Assembly: GCA_003508835.1 (NCBI GenBank)
Contig: PUFA01000034.1
Coordinates: forward strand, 4,614,501 to 4,678,500
Length of the DNA stretch: 64,000 bases
Reading direction: 5' to 3'
Origin: Eonycteris spelaea
Lineage: Eukaryota; Chordata; Mammalia; Chiroptera; Pteropodidae
Shown: piece by piece, positions 47,021 through 57,615 of the stretch
Position numbering within the stretch: the stretch's first letter is position 1
Layout: the number at the start of each line of letters is the position of its first letter
The notes under the pieces: model-generated
Told to the model about the DNA's origin: nothing
Databases searched by the model: none
What the model saw: the letters and a program-made list of their open reading frames with translations, nothing else
Made by a program: the position numbers and the translations under genes

Positions 47021-49659
47021 GAGCCAAAACAGATGTCTCGTGAAGCGACATTCACCTTCATTACGTGTGGCGTACTCTCATAGTTGCTCTTCTTCCCTTT
47101 CCTATCCCACTTAATTTTTCATAATGCTGATCATGACTCACTGAGCTGATTTCACAGCCTACGAAAAATGAGTTAAAAGCCCCGAGTTAGGGGAAATAGA
47201 GAAACCTAAGTGGTCAGATAGGAAGAGGGTGGCGAAACTGCACTCCCTCATTTTGTCTTTTCTGAATGGCAGGGGCGGAGGACAAGCCCTCACCCAGCTA
47301 CCAGAATGAAGCTATGTTTCTGACCTTGATGGAGACCCCGTGTGGTGTTCAGTTTTGGTTTTTCCTTTTTTTCCACGTCGAGGGTGACTTTTAGTTTCAG
47401 CTCTAAGAAATAAACACAGAAACATTTCGGAGAAGATGGGAAGAATGATATTGGGCAAATATGAGTAGAAGTTAAAATTCTGGCAGCGTGTTTGTCCGTG
47501 GCCCGAGACATCCAGAAGTGAACCGTAATGCCTGGAGCCGGGCTGTGCTCAGACCTCCGGGGTGAGCTCCGTGAGCGGAGTGACTGGTCCACTGACCCAG
47601 ACACGCTCGCCCTCTGTGACACTTCAGCTGAAGAGAGCTGACACACGCACAGCACGTAGCATCAAGGGGAAAGGACAGGCTTCCAAAAATTGCATATATA
47701 GTATAATCTAAACCATAAAACTATTTATATGAATGATTTTTCTGTTTAACTATCCAAATGCCTACAAAAAGACATCAAAATGTTAAAAAAAATGGCTTTC
47801 TTTGATTGACTGGATTATGTGAAGTGTGTTATTTTCTTCCCAATAATATTTTGCCTTTCCAACTTGCATAAATGCTACGTGTATGACTTTTTATAATCAG
47901 AAACAAAACATGGTTTTTAAATTTTTTCTAATGACTTTTTAGATGCTAGTGCTTCCTTGCTCTTGTGATTTATAAAAAGAGTAAATCCTCCATGAATCTT
48001 AAAGGCATCTTTTAATGTCTCTGAGAGTCCACACAGAGACATTAACAGGTAACAGGTTGAGAGGGGAAGCTCCTGTCCAGCCTTCTGCATTCATAAAAAA
48101 AGTCTCATTCCCTCAGGACCCTGCTGCCATGGTGCGGCCACCGTCCCACTGTGGTATGAGCCGGATTGCGGCCATTTCTCAGTGTGATGGGACAGCATTC
48201 TCGCATTTTTTCTGCTTACCTCAAGAGCGAGCACCAGAGATTCTCTTTTATAACTAGAATCTACACAGCTGTATGTGTGCACATGGTCTCAGAAACGTTC
48301 CTGTGACATGGTGACTGTCCCCTTGTCCCAAGATCTGTTATCGGTACTAACCCCTTGTTCTCTATTTCCTTTACTGATTCCTTTCAAAAACCTTGGAAAT
48401 GAATGGGTTTCATTGTAATTAAACAACTCAGGTGTTTCCCGCCATTAAAAAAAAATGCGTAGATTTGAAAACATAAAACAAGATAATGTTAGAGGCGCAT
48501 CATTGTAAAAAAATTTAAATTTCTCAGAGCTTCCAGAAATATCCTCTGTGAAGTGTTAAATTGGAACCTGGGTGCTGTTTGGTGTGTTTGGGGGGGGGGA
48601 GGAGCAGGGGGGAGAGAGAATCGTGCTCCGGGAGGGGACGTGGTGATACTAACCCAGCAGTAAGGAGTCGTGTGTATGTAGCGGAGCAAGAGGAAGCCTT
48701 TCCACTCAGTCCACCGCCTTTTGCTCCTCTGTAACTTCAAGGTCACCTCATATCTCAGGTCAGGTTCTCCGGTGGACAAACTCCGAAGCCGAGACTCATA
48801 TGCAGGAGGTTTATTGGGGTGTTCCCTAGGGCACTGCACCAGGCAGGGGCGGAAGCAGGCCCGGGCCAAGGAAGGGGCTGAATGGCAACGGTGTTGTCAC
48901 ACCCCTTGGCTGACCTGGAGGGAGCTCTGGAGGTGGGGTGGCTCTTCAGGGGTGCCCCTCACTTTGTAGCCCTGCATCAACTAGTCATCATATAAGGACT
49001 GTCCCCAGGGAAGACAAGTCAGCTTCCTTCAGCCAAGAGGAAGAGCTCGGGGTGGGAGTCGGTGGTAAGCTGTCACAAGGCCATACTCACAGCCGAAGGA
49101 GCAACATGGAGGCGTCTGCATTCACAGCATCCGCCACGGTCCACCCCTTGCGTGGCTCAGCTCCACTTCATGCAGCAAGGCCGCCCCATTGGGGACAGCG
49201 CCTCTGGGTCTCCGATTGGTCTCTTTCCCTGAAGGAGCTTAGCCGCAGTCAAGGCCCAAATGATGATACTCGTCATTCCCCCTCTCTCCCACCTAGTCTA
49301 GATTCCACGCAGCCTGGGCTGACGACTCAGCCGGTCTTAGTGGCTTACCTGGTGAGAGGACCCAGACCCTCATACCTGAGAGAATCTCGGGTCCTGATCA
49401 CCACGTCCTTCTCAGGCCGTGGATGCTGCCTTTATGTGTTAACTGTTAAAACTGGGCAGAAGCGTTCGAACGGACGTCACAGTGGATGATTGCACGGGTG
49501 TCAAAATGTGCCCCTCTCTGCCTCCAGGAGCAGGAGCAGCCCTCAGGCCTCTTGACGATGCAAGTTTGTCATTTCTGTAGCAGGGAAAATCCTTCCCTGA
49601 GAGCTGTCTCGTGGCACGTGGAATCGTAAGTAATTGGGCAATTGCTATCCCTTAAATTA
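47021..49659. other. Intergenic, mostly unassigned
   Basis: No gene is supported. The stretch from about 48755 to 49045 (GACTCATATGCAGGAGGTTT then ATTGGGG, followed by AAGTCAGCTTCCTTCAGCCA) has the look of an interspersed repeat. It shares the AAGTCAGCTTCCTT word with 51910-51930, but I cannot name it. A G10 run is at 48590-48599. The 183-codon frame at 48938-49489 (+) lacks a recognised domain. Confidence 0.4.
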
Positions 49660-50645
49660 AAAACCTTTTGAGGTCTAATTTACACAGAATTAAATGCATG
49701 TGTCTTTAGTGTAGTTTGATGAGTGTTGACTCATCACCATCACAATCAAGAAACAGGATCTATACATCTCATGCCAGACAGTTCCCTCACACGCATTTAA
49801 TTTCAATTACTGCCCACTCCCCACCCCCAGCACGAGGAAACTGCTCATCTTCTTTCCATCACTGTGTGTCTATAGATGAGCTTTGCTTTTCTGGAATTTA
49901 ACATGCATAGAATTATATAACAGGTAGTGTTTTGCGTCTGGCTTCTTTTGCTCAGCAGAATGTTTTCGAGATCCATCCGTGTTGTCGCCCGTCCTTGTAG
50001 TTTGTTCTCCGTTGCTGCTGAAAAGTATTCTTTTCACAATGCGTTTAACCATTGACCTGTTGATTGATATTTGGGTCATTTCCAGTTTGGCCTGTGATGC
50101 ATACAAGTGCCGTGAACGCGTGTGTAGAAGTCTTTGTGCGGCCATATGTCCTCATTTGTCTTGGGGATGTACCTAGGAGCAGAACCTCTGGGTCATGTAG
50201 TCAGCATACGTTCAACTTTATAAGAAACTGACAAACCTTCTTCTGAGACGGTTGTGCTAGTTTATACCCCAAGCAGCAGTGTGGAATCCCAGTTATCTTG
50301 CTATTTTTTCCCTAGATTCTTAAGGTCGAAGCTTAGATATTTGAATATAGACATCCTTTCTTTTCTAAATACAAGCATTTAAAACTATAAATTACTCTCT
50401 AAAGGCTGCTTTAGGTACGGGCAACAGTTTTGATGGACCGATATCTATTATTGTTTAATCCACATATTGTACAGTTTCCTTGGTGATTTCTTTCCTTGAT
50501 CCATGGGTTATTTAACAATGTGTTGTTCAATTTATAAATAATTATGAATTTTCTAGGCATTTCTCTGTTATTGATTTCTTAGTTAATTCTGATGTGGTCA
50601 GAGAACATATTCTGTATGATTTCAAAATTTTTTTCTACTTAATTG
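49660..50645 (-). mobile_element. Old L1M fragment, antisense
   Basis: Reverse-complement landmarks of an old L1 3' half: TTTGATGAGTGTTGACTCAT, ACATGCATAGAATTATATAA, TTTCGAGATCCATCCGTGTT, CCATTGACCTGTTGATTGAT, and TATAAGAAACTGACAAACCT. An ORF2-type block follows (ATTCTGATGTGGTCAGAGAA). Sequence between the last two landmarks is shortened, implying an internal deletion or rearrangement near 50300. No coding capacity remains. Confidence 0.85.
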
Positions 50646-50649
50646 TTTT

Positions 50650-51142
50650 TTCTTTTACTATTTATTTACTTTCCAATTAGAGTTGACCTTCAGCATTATT
50701 TTGTATTAGTCTCGGGCATACAGCATAGTGGTCAGACATTTACGTAATTTACAAAGTGATTTCCCTGATTAGTCTAGTGCTCACCTGGCACTGTATGGAG
50801 TTACTACAATATTATTGATGATATCCCCTATGCTGTACTTTACATCCCTGTGACTATTCTGTAATTGCTAATTGTATTTCTTACTCTCTTCACCTTTTTA
50901 CCCAAATATCCACAGCCCCTCACCCCAATCTGGCAACCATCAGCTTGTTCCCTGCATCTGAGACTGTTCTGTTTTGTTTGTTCATTTACATCGTTCTTTA
51001 GATTACACATACAAGTGAAATCACATGGTATTTGTTCTTCTCTGTCTGACTTACTTGACTTAGCATAACACCCTCTAGGTCCATCCATGTTGTTGTAAAT
51101 GGGAAGATTTCATCCTTTTTATGGCCGAGTAATATTCCATTG
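50650..51142 (-). mobile_element. Younger L1 3' end, 5'-truncated, antisense
   Basis: This is a 3' UTR plus the last bit of ORF2 of a bat-type L1 in reverse complement: AATTAGAGTTGACCTTCAGC, GTCAGACATTTACGTAATTT, CTATGCTGTACTTTACATCC, CACCCTCTAGGTCCATCCAT and TATGGCCGAGTAATATTCCA. It stops abruptly at TTGTCCACAC, as in 5' truncation during insertion. It is a relative of the copy at 23.1 kb but keeps a CCTATGCTGTACTTT segment that the latter lacks. Confidence 0.85.
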
Positions 51143-52574
51143 TCCACACTTCTCTTGCTTTGGAGGGGGTCACTGAATCTGGGAATTCAAGATGCCCAAG
51201 GGCATTGGCCTGCATTCCCAGCTCAAGCCTCAGAGTTTCACTCCTTCCCCTTGGGTCCTGAACTTGACCCAGCACTTTCTGGAGTGGAAAATTCAATCTT
51301 CTCTGGAGTTCCGGTCCACACATAGCTAACTCTAGGGCTGATCTTCAGCTGTCTGCATCATGTAAACGCAGGAGACGTGAGCCTTTCTGTATGCTGGGAA
51401 GGAGGCCCCTGGCTTTCTCACCTTGCTGTGGTCGCCAGCTGAATTGCTTTCTCTTTCTCCAATGCATCCACAGCACTCAGCAGTAGCCATCTGATTCCAT
51501 AATCCTTGTAATTACTATTTTCCCTAAACCTCTCTAAGCCCGAGACACTGCACCCATCAGCGCATTCCCTTCCATTTGTATCCCATTTCAGTTCATCGCC
51601 AGAGAGTTTTAAAAATTGCCCTGCTACAGCGTTCCAGAATGATCATCAGTACCCTGTCTACTGCCTGCCACCCAGTGGGTGGTCTGGCTCCCAAATTCCC
51701 ACTTGAGAGTCTGAAAGAAGGTCAGGGAAGCAGGTTTGGACAAGAAGAGAAGGTGAACTGTGAGGTGGCTGCAACCAAAGCTTTGGCCGATCCAGTAGGG
51801 AGCCTCGAGCTGTGGTGGCCCTGGCAACTGTCCCCCATTGGGGCATTTGCACCTCACATTGATCAAGCATTGGAATTGAGTTGTCTCCAGGGAGAGAGCA
51901 TAGCCTTGAGCAAGTCAGCTTCCTTGGCTGAAGGTAATGCTGAGAGATGTGAAGAGGCGAGAAGGGAGCATAAGGTGTGGCATCACACCGGCCCTGGTGA
52001 GGATGCATTTGGGCTCATGTTGCTAATCCCTTAGTCAGGACTATGAGGGCAACAAGGACCCTCAGAAACCAGTCCACAAAGAGCATTGAGTCTGGACTCA
52101 GTGGGTGAAAGTGGACACGAGCACCACCCTCCAGTCTGGTCTCACTTCCCCGGGCTCTAGTTAGAACAGGAGCTGTATTTATCCATCCCAAAGGATGGGC
52201 AGCACGACGTTTACAAAGACAGTATCTCAGGGAGAATGAGAAAGGCTGCGAAAGAGCGGGTAGCCTAATGTTCATTGTAAATGGTGCTAGAAAAACACCT
52301 ACCTTGATCTTACACACCTGAAGCACATCTCTTCTTCCTTTCCAAAAGACTTACTTGGAAACTGAGCTGGCATGAGTTAGAAGCATGCTTCACACTGGGG
52401 CAGAGATGGGCATGAGTAACGCAGGAGCAACACGGCAAAAGGGAAGTAAGTGTGTTAGTGTTAAATTTCAGTTTGGTGCCAACTCTGATAAACCATTCGT
52501 TAGGACATCTTGAGAGGGATGTGAGATTTAGTGCGAAAGACCAACATGTAGCGATTTTTTCCCCGATCAGTTAG
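51143..52574. other. Intergenic, unassigned
   Basis: No gene is supported. The 152-codon + frame at 51576-52034 overlaps two - strand frames and has no recognised domain. Confidence 0.45.
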
Positions 52575-52990
52575 TTACCTAGCAACACCTAACACGCTAC
52601 CCCAAAACTCAGAGATTCAAAAACAACCATATTATTTGCTCATTATTCTGTGGGTTACCTATTCGAGTTGGTCTCAGCTGAGTGGCTCTTCTGCTGGTCT
52701 CATCTAGGGTCCCCATGTGGCTGGCGTCTTCTAGTCATGTGACTGAGCTGAGTATTCTCAGATGAGCTCACTCACATGCTACCTGTCAGCTGGGCCTTCC
52801 TCTATGTGGTCTTCAGCTCAGTCATGGAGCCTAGTCTAGCTTCTTCCTGTGGTGATCTCAGGCTCCAGTAAGCTGAAAGGTGGAAGATGCAAGGTCGTTT
52901 GTGGCCCAAACTTGGAACTTCTGCAATGTCACAAGTGTTTCATTGTATTGATTGTAGCAAGTCACGCATCTGTTGGAGAAGGTCGTGCCA
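52575..52990. repeat. Probable ancient interspersed repeat, family not named
   Basis: CTACCCCAAAACTCAGAGAT, TTCTGTGGGTTACCTATTCG, AGTTGGTCTCAGCTGAGTGG and GTTGGAGAAGGTCG fit a frequent old mammalian repeat (the CCCCAAAACTTAGTGGCTTAAA ... TTCTGTGGGTCAG type). I do not recall its family name with confidence. Confidence 0.5.
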
Positions 52991-54034
52991 AGAACGTGAC
53001 TGCTCTTGATCCTGGAGTTGGACCCAGGCAATAGGAGACCCCTCACCCACCCCTGTGTCTTTGGATGCACACTCTGCCCCTCGTTCCCACAGTGGGAGCT
53101 ATTTCCAAAGACTCAGCCTTGAGAGATGAATGTGCTATTGAGACCACCTGGACTGAACACCTGCCTGAACCTAGTTAAGGCCTCCATATGCACTTTTAAG
53201 ATTCTGGCAGGTGGGTGCAGAGATCTTGTCCTGCCTGAGACAAGCCTCATATGCAAGTTCCCTTATTACATCTGTCACTTACCCATCTGGAGTGGTCTGC
53301 CTCTCTCTTCCATCTTTCCTTTTCCTCTCTGTTTGGGGGCCAGTTTACAAACCAACAATGTCCAGCACAGATTCAAACTGTGTGGATAAAATCTATCTCA
53401 TGACAAGAGAAGTGGGCAAGGGCGTGACCTCTGAGGAAGGGGGCCATCTTTGAAATTACATCACTGCATTCCAAGGTTGGTGAGGACTTGAGCAAGTTTT
53501 GAATAGGAGAATGATGATACACCTCCCAGGTGTTAATCAGTCCTGTGCCATGTGCCTTTTACCAAGTTTGCAGATGAACTGCGAAGATTTCATTTTAAGG
53601 GTGTAAAGGGCAAACTTAATACCTAATAAACACCTATCACCATATAGGGACAAGAACCAGTGGCTCTGTCACTACAGAAATGTTTAATGGTTTAATGAAT
53701 TTTCAGACTTTTGTATATTGTTTATCTGTAGCTGTTTTAGCGATTTCGAAATGAGGTTAATGATACCATAAGGACTTTCCAATGCTTGTTCTGCTAAATA
53801 TATAACCATAATAAATTTTGCTGGTCATTTGATTAGACTAGAAAGGTAAACAAGCTTAAATATGGCTTATCACTTTAGTCTGAGAAACTAAATCAAATAA
53901 TTGAAATCCACAAATATTCCAAATGGAAATGACTCAACCACAGGAAACATGGACCATTTTGTGAGACTTTGATCATTTCAATAATAAAAAGCAGGAGAAA
54001 AGTAACAGGATGAAAACTAATGCTTTCATATACC
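52991..54034. other. Intergenic, unassigned
   Basis: No gene or clear repeat is recognised. Confidence 0.5.
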
Positions 54035-54205
54035 TATATGTGCTGAGCATGTTACACACGTGCACTCATTCCTGCCTCCTGATAATTCCAAGTATTAAGT
54101 AATATTATCATTCCTTTTTACAGATGAAAAATCTGAGGTTCCGAAAGCAAACGGCTGGCCGAAAGTTATTGCAAGATAGTTTGAACTCTAGGATTCAACC
54201 TGCAT
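54035..54205 (-). repeat. MIR fragment, antisense
   Basis: TTTTTACAGATGAAAAATCT, GAGGTTCCGAAAGCAAACGG and GAACTCTAGGATTCAACCTG match the reverse complement of MIR. Confidence 0.75.
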
Positions 54206-54214
54206 CTCCCCCTT

Positions 54215-54520
54215 ATCCTAGCTTGCTATCAATTTTTATTGAGATTAATACATATTTTTTACATGTATTCAATTTATGCACACTTTAGTCTACTTTTAAA
54301 AATCTATAATTACACCCTAAGCAGTTTTTCAACAGTAACAGAACTTCACAATTATCCTCCTTAATAGCTGCATAATATTTAACATTTCTTTGATATGTTG
54401 CGCCAAGATTTTTAAATCACCATTCTCCTGATTTAAGCATCTAGGGCTCAGGTTTCATCTGGCTTACGAAAATTTGTAGGGATGGTTATAATTTTTTTCT
54501 GGGACAGAACATTATTTTTA
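54215..54520 (-). mobile_element. Old L1 3' fragment, antisense
   Basis: ATCAATTTTTATTGAGATTA, TTAATAGCTGCATAATATTT and CACCATTCTCCTGATTTAAG recall the reverse complement of an old L1 3' UTR. It is strongly diverged. Confidence 0.55.
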
Positions 54521-56344
54521 TAACTCATCTGGGCCTTGTCAATGTTCTTTATTTGTATTTTTTGTCATTTACCTTGAAATGGTATTTCTTAAGACTTGCT
54601 TCGACGATTATGGGGGATTAAGTAGATGAAATTACACACATATTTATGTGCCTAATATTTCTACTCACTGCATCCCCACAACCTCCTGCTTATTTCAAGA
54701 ATGATTCCTTGCTCAGAACACATCTGTTGAGTCTGTGGAGCAGCACCTTCAGACAGACTCAACAGGAGGGTGAGGTGGTTGGTGGTCTCGGGAACAGAAC
54801 TGGGAGAGATCAGAATGCGCATCCCGCCTCCAACCAGTAGATGTCTCTGTTTCACTCACCCTCTACTGCAGGCTCCTCCTGAATGGGAAGGCTTGGGAGC
54901 AAAGCTGATGGGTGGGAGGATGTCCCATCCCTTTTGTCACCTTCCACGCGCCTCCACCTCCACTGTCATTGCCCCGTTTCCGTGGCACGAAGGTAATTGA
55001 AACAGGAGTGTCGTTTGAGTTTAAACACTTTACCAAATCTGTTTGCCGTAGGGCTGGTAACTGGAAGCAGTCTCTCCAGAGCTGAGGAGTTTTTAAATAG
55101 CACTGTACTCCCAACTCAAAGCTGTATTACTGAGTCATAACAATTAATTACACTTGGAGGTGAGAAGACAGGATTTAACGCTCTAATGTGATGTGATTTT
55201 AGGCTGTTATCTCAGCCCACTGCTATTTAAAACAAAATCACTTTTCCACGGATGCATCTGCGACTAAGAAAGGTTTCAAAGCTTAAGTCTGAAGACAAGT
55301 GAATATTCCTGTTTTAGCTTCCTGAGAGGTTTAATATGCACATTTGGATTTTCCAGATTTTCGTTATGAAATCTTTTTTTTTTTTTTTTTTTTTCTGCTT
55401 TGGGATTTGATAAAAGAGAGCTAGAAGGCCTAGAAGGTACATTACTCTCATCGGGAATTTTCTAGGTGTGGGAGGTGTGCAGCATGAGTTATTGGAAAAG
55501 TAAAAATATCTCAAAACAGAGACCACATGACCAAGCATCTGAGATGTGTTTCCACGTAGGGCTGACACACCAACACCTCATCACACGAGGTTTACTGCTA
55601 GGTCTACAGCAAGTGGCAGGGACTGGGGAAGGCGCTGAGAAAGTGAGTACTCATGATCTCCGGGGTGGGGGAGGAGGGTTTGGGGGCACTGGAGGTGGGG
55701 AGACCTGCGGTCATCTGGGGAGACAGAGACCAGCCTTTCAGAAGCATTTCTATGGCATTGCCAGAGGCTCCCAGGGCACCGGGGGTCCTGGGGCTGGGCA
55801 GGTGGTCAGGAAGGAGCTGCCTGGGCCCCGAGAAAGAACCTGTTGAGGGGCCGGAGCCCTGGTGAGAATTGCCTCTGGGTGACACCCTCTGGGTGACTCC
55901 ATGGATCTCATGCCCCCAAGCCTTGGGAGATACGGATTGTGTCCCTCAGAGAGCTTCCGGGAGGAGCGGTGCGCTGAGCTCTGGATTCTGTTTTGCTTTG
56001 CTCGGTTCTCGGGGAATCGCTCCACCTGCACACGATCCCGGGCAGACCCTTCTGGATGAGGGCGTTCATTTTGACAAGGCGCAGGCTGTGCAGATGTCCC
56101 AGCGTGGTGTGTGGTCAGGACCCTTCTCCCACCAGCCTGGAGGCCCAGGGCCCCACCCCTCGTGCGTCGTGGCTCCCACGTGCACGGTGTTTTCCTTCCC
56201 CTCTCACACTCTTCACCAGCCCCCAGAAGCAGCTGGGCATCCCTATCCTGCCACATCTCCCCTACCTCCAGCCCCAGACGGCTGCTCTTTTTCCAGGCAT
56301 TTCCATGGTCAGAGCGGTTAGAGATGCGTGACATCGGGACGGGC
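54521..56344. other. Intergenic upstream of PID1; candidate conserved block
   Basis: No gene is supported. A T21 run is at 55374-55394. Segment 54980-55290 has no repeat signature and carries homeobox-like TAACAATTAATTACAC and MEF2-like CTATTTAAAA motifs, so it is a weak regulatory candidate. GC content rises from about 55600 toward the PID1 island. The long overlapping frames at 55466-56358 are composition artefacts. Confidence 0.4.
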
Positions 56345-56460
56345 GCTCTGTAAGCCACTCACGGTGTGACCGGAACAGTGACCTAAACTCCACAAGCTTT
56401 GTTTGTCCTATCTATAGATGGGAATATTAATACTTATCTTGCTCAGCTGTCGAGAGGATG
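56345..56460 (+). repeat. MIR fragment, sense
   Basis: AAGCCACTCACGGTGTGACC, a CTATAGATGGGAATATTAAT block and GCTGTCGAGAGGATGCG match the MIR core. Confidence 0.7.
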
Positions 56461-56689
56461 CGAAGGGCCAGGTCATTTTAAGAAAAACAATTATTTCAGG
56501 GAGTGAGGCAACACCGGTCCCCCGCCTCCCCGGGAGCTCAGGGTGGCCCCTGGCTTATCTCTGGGTTCAGGGAGCCTCCTGCAGCGCCTGGCAGAGCACA
56601 GGGATGAAGCACCGGGGACCCTGCGTCGTGGTCCTCAGGCATCCCCAGGCGCCCCGTCTCTGCCACCGTGTCATTCTGCACCAGGCCCA
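56461..56689. other. PID1 upstream flank
   Basis: GC-moderate and without a recognised repeat or gene. Confidence 0.4.
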
Positions 56690-56970
56690 TCTATCCGGTC
56701 TCCCTCCAGACATTCCCAGAGCTCCCGTCCCCCCTTCTTCGCTATCAGCCCTGGCTCATTTTCTTCCCAACGCTCATCACCCCCTGACCTGGCACTTGGT
56801 CCTGTGTTTTCTTGGTTGTTGACTGTCTCCCCAAGTAGAATGGAAGCTCAGGGGAGGAGGGACATGGTCCCATCTTCCATCCTACGCCACTCTGTCCTTA
56901 GAACCCAGCACTGGGACTGGAGCCTAATAGGTGCTCAGTGAGCTCTGTCGGCAGAATGAATGAAAGTTTG
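56690..56970 (+). repeat. L2 3' end adjoining the PID1 CpG island
   Basis: CTCCCCAAGTAGAATGGAAG, GTCCTTAGAACCCAGCACTG, GCCTAATAGGTGCTCAGTGA and GGCAGAATGAATGAA follow the L2 3' end order. It ends about 60-70 bases before GC content rises sharply. Confidence 0.75.
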
Positions 56971-57498
56971 CCGTCCAGCAAGTGCCAGGCAAAGTCACAG
57001 GCGATGCAGAGATCCCTGCTGGCCAGAAGCCTGGGACCCCCGCGAGCGGAGGGGGTTACGGTGTCTTTCTTTGGGAAGCTCAACTCTCCAGGCCCTTCCT
57101 TGCCCGGCCAGTCTGCTCCGTCTCCCAGACCCCGTCCCACCCAGGGTTCTGGCCGGGATCTAGGGGCCGCAGCCGCTGCGCCCCCCGAACCCTGCGGCGC
57201 GGGGGTGCCGGCTGCGGCGAGGGCGCCCGCCCCGGGCATGCTCAGAGCGCAGGTCCGGGAGCGGCGGCGGTGGGGGAGGGGGAGGGAGCGGCCGCCGCCA
57301 CTGCCGCCGGCCGTGCGCTCGGGCCCGGGCGGAGCTGCGCAGCCCTCTCGCAGCTGCGCCAGGACAGCGGCGCGCGCCCGTGCCCACAAGTTGCCGGCAG
57401 CCGAGCGCGGCGCCGCCTCCTCCTGCGCGCAGCCCCTCGCGCCTACCCGGCGGCGGTGGCCGGCTCCAGGACGCTCACCCCGCGGACACCACCCCCAG

Positions 57499-57504
57499 AT
57501 GTAA
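57499..57504 (+). promoter_or_regulatory. PID1: Start-stop upstream ORF (ATGTAA)
   Basis: An ATG is immediately followed by TAA, 81 bases before the PID1 start codon and in the same frame. The -3 base is C, so the start context is weak. An ATG at 57238 reads in the same frame to the same stop. Whether these lie in the transcript depends on the start site used. Confidence 0.6.
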
Positions 57505-57585
57505 AGCGGGGCCGCAGCCCCTCGCCCCCAGGCGCAGTCGACTGAGTCTCCTAGCGTCTCCTCTGCCAAACCCAGCGGCTGGAAG

Positions 57586-57615
57586 ATGTGGCAGCCGGCC
57601 ACAGAGCGTCTGCAG
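57586..57615 (+). CDS. PID1: PID1 coding exon 1 (first 10 codons)
   Basis: This exon encodes MWQPATERLQ, the N-terminus I recall for the long isoform of phosphotyrosine interaction domain-containing protein 1 (also called NYGGF4 or PCLI1). Family knowledge: PID1 is a cytoplasmic adaptor with one PTB domain that binds NPxY motifs of LRP1 and damps insulin signalling and GLUT4 movement. The PTB domain is encoded by later exons outside the window. In the sequence, ATG at 57586 has A at -3. The exon ends in CAG followed by GTAAGG at 57616, a near-perfect donor, in phase 0. In the human protein the next residues are HFQTM, encoded by exon 2. The 5' UTR extends upstream into the CpG island, with its start unknown. 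Reading through the donor would give a 61-codon frame that is not a real product. Synteny with DNER supports the call. Confidence 0.92.

Noticed and set aside
48938..49489. 183-codon + strand open frame
   Set aside because: No recognised domain, low-complexity S/T/P-rich composition, and it partly covers a likely interspersed repeat.
51576..52034. 152-codon + strand open frame
   Set aside because: It shares the DNA with two - strand frames, has no domain, and has no exon boundaries or promoter.
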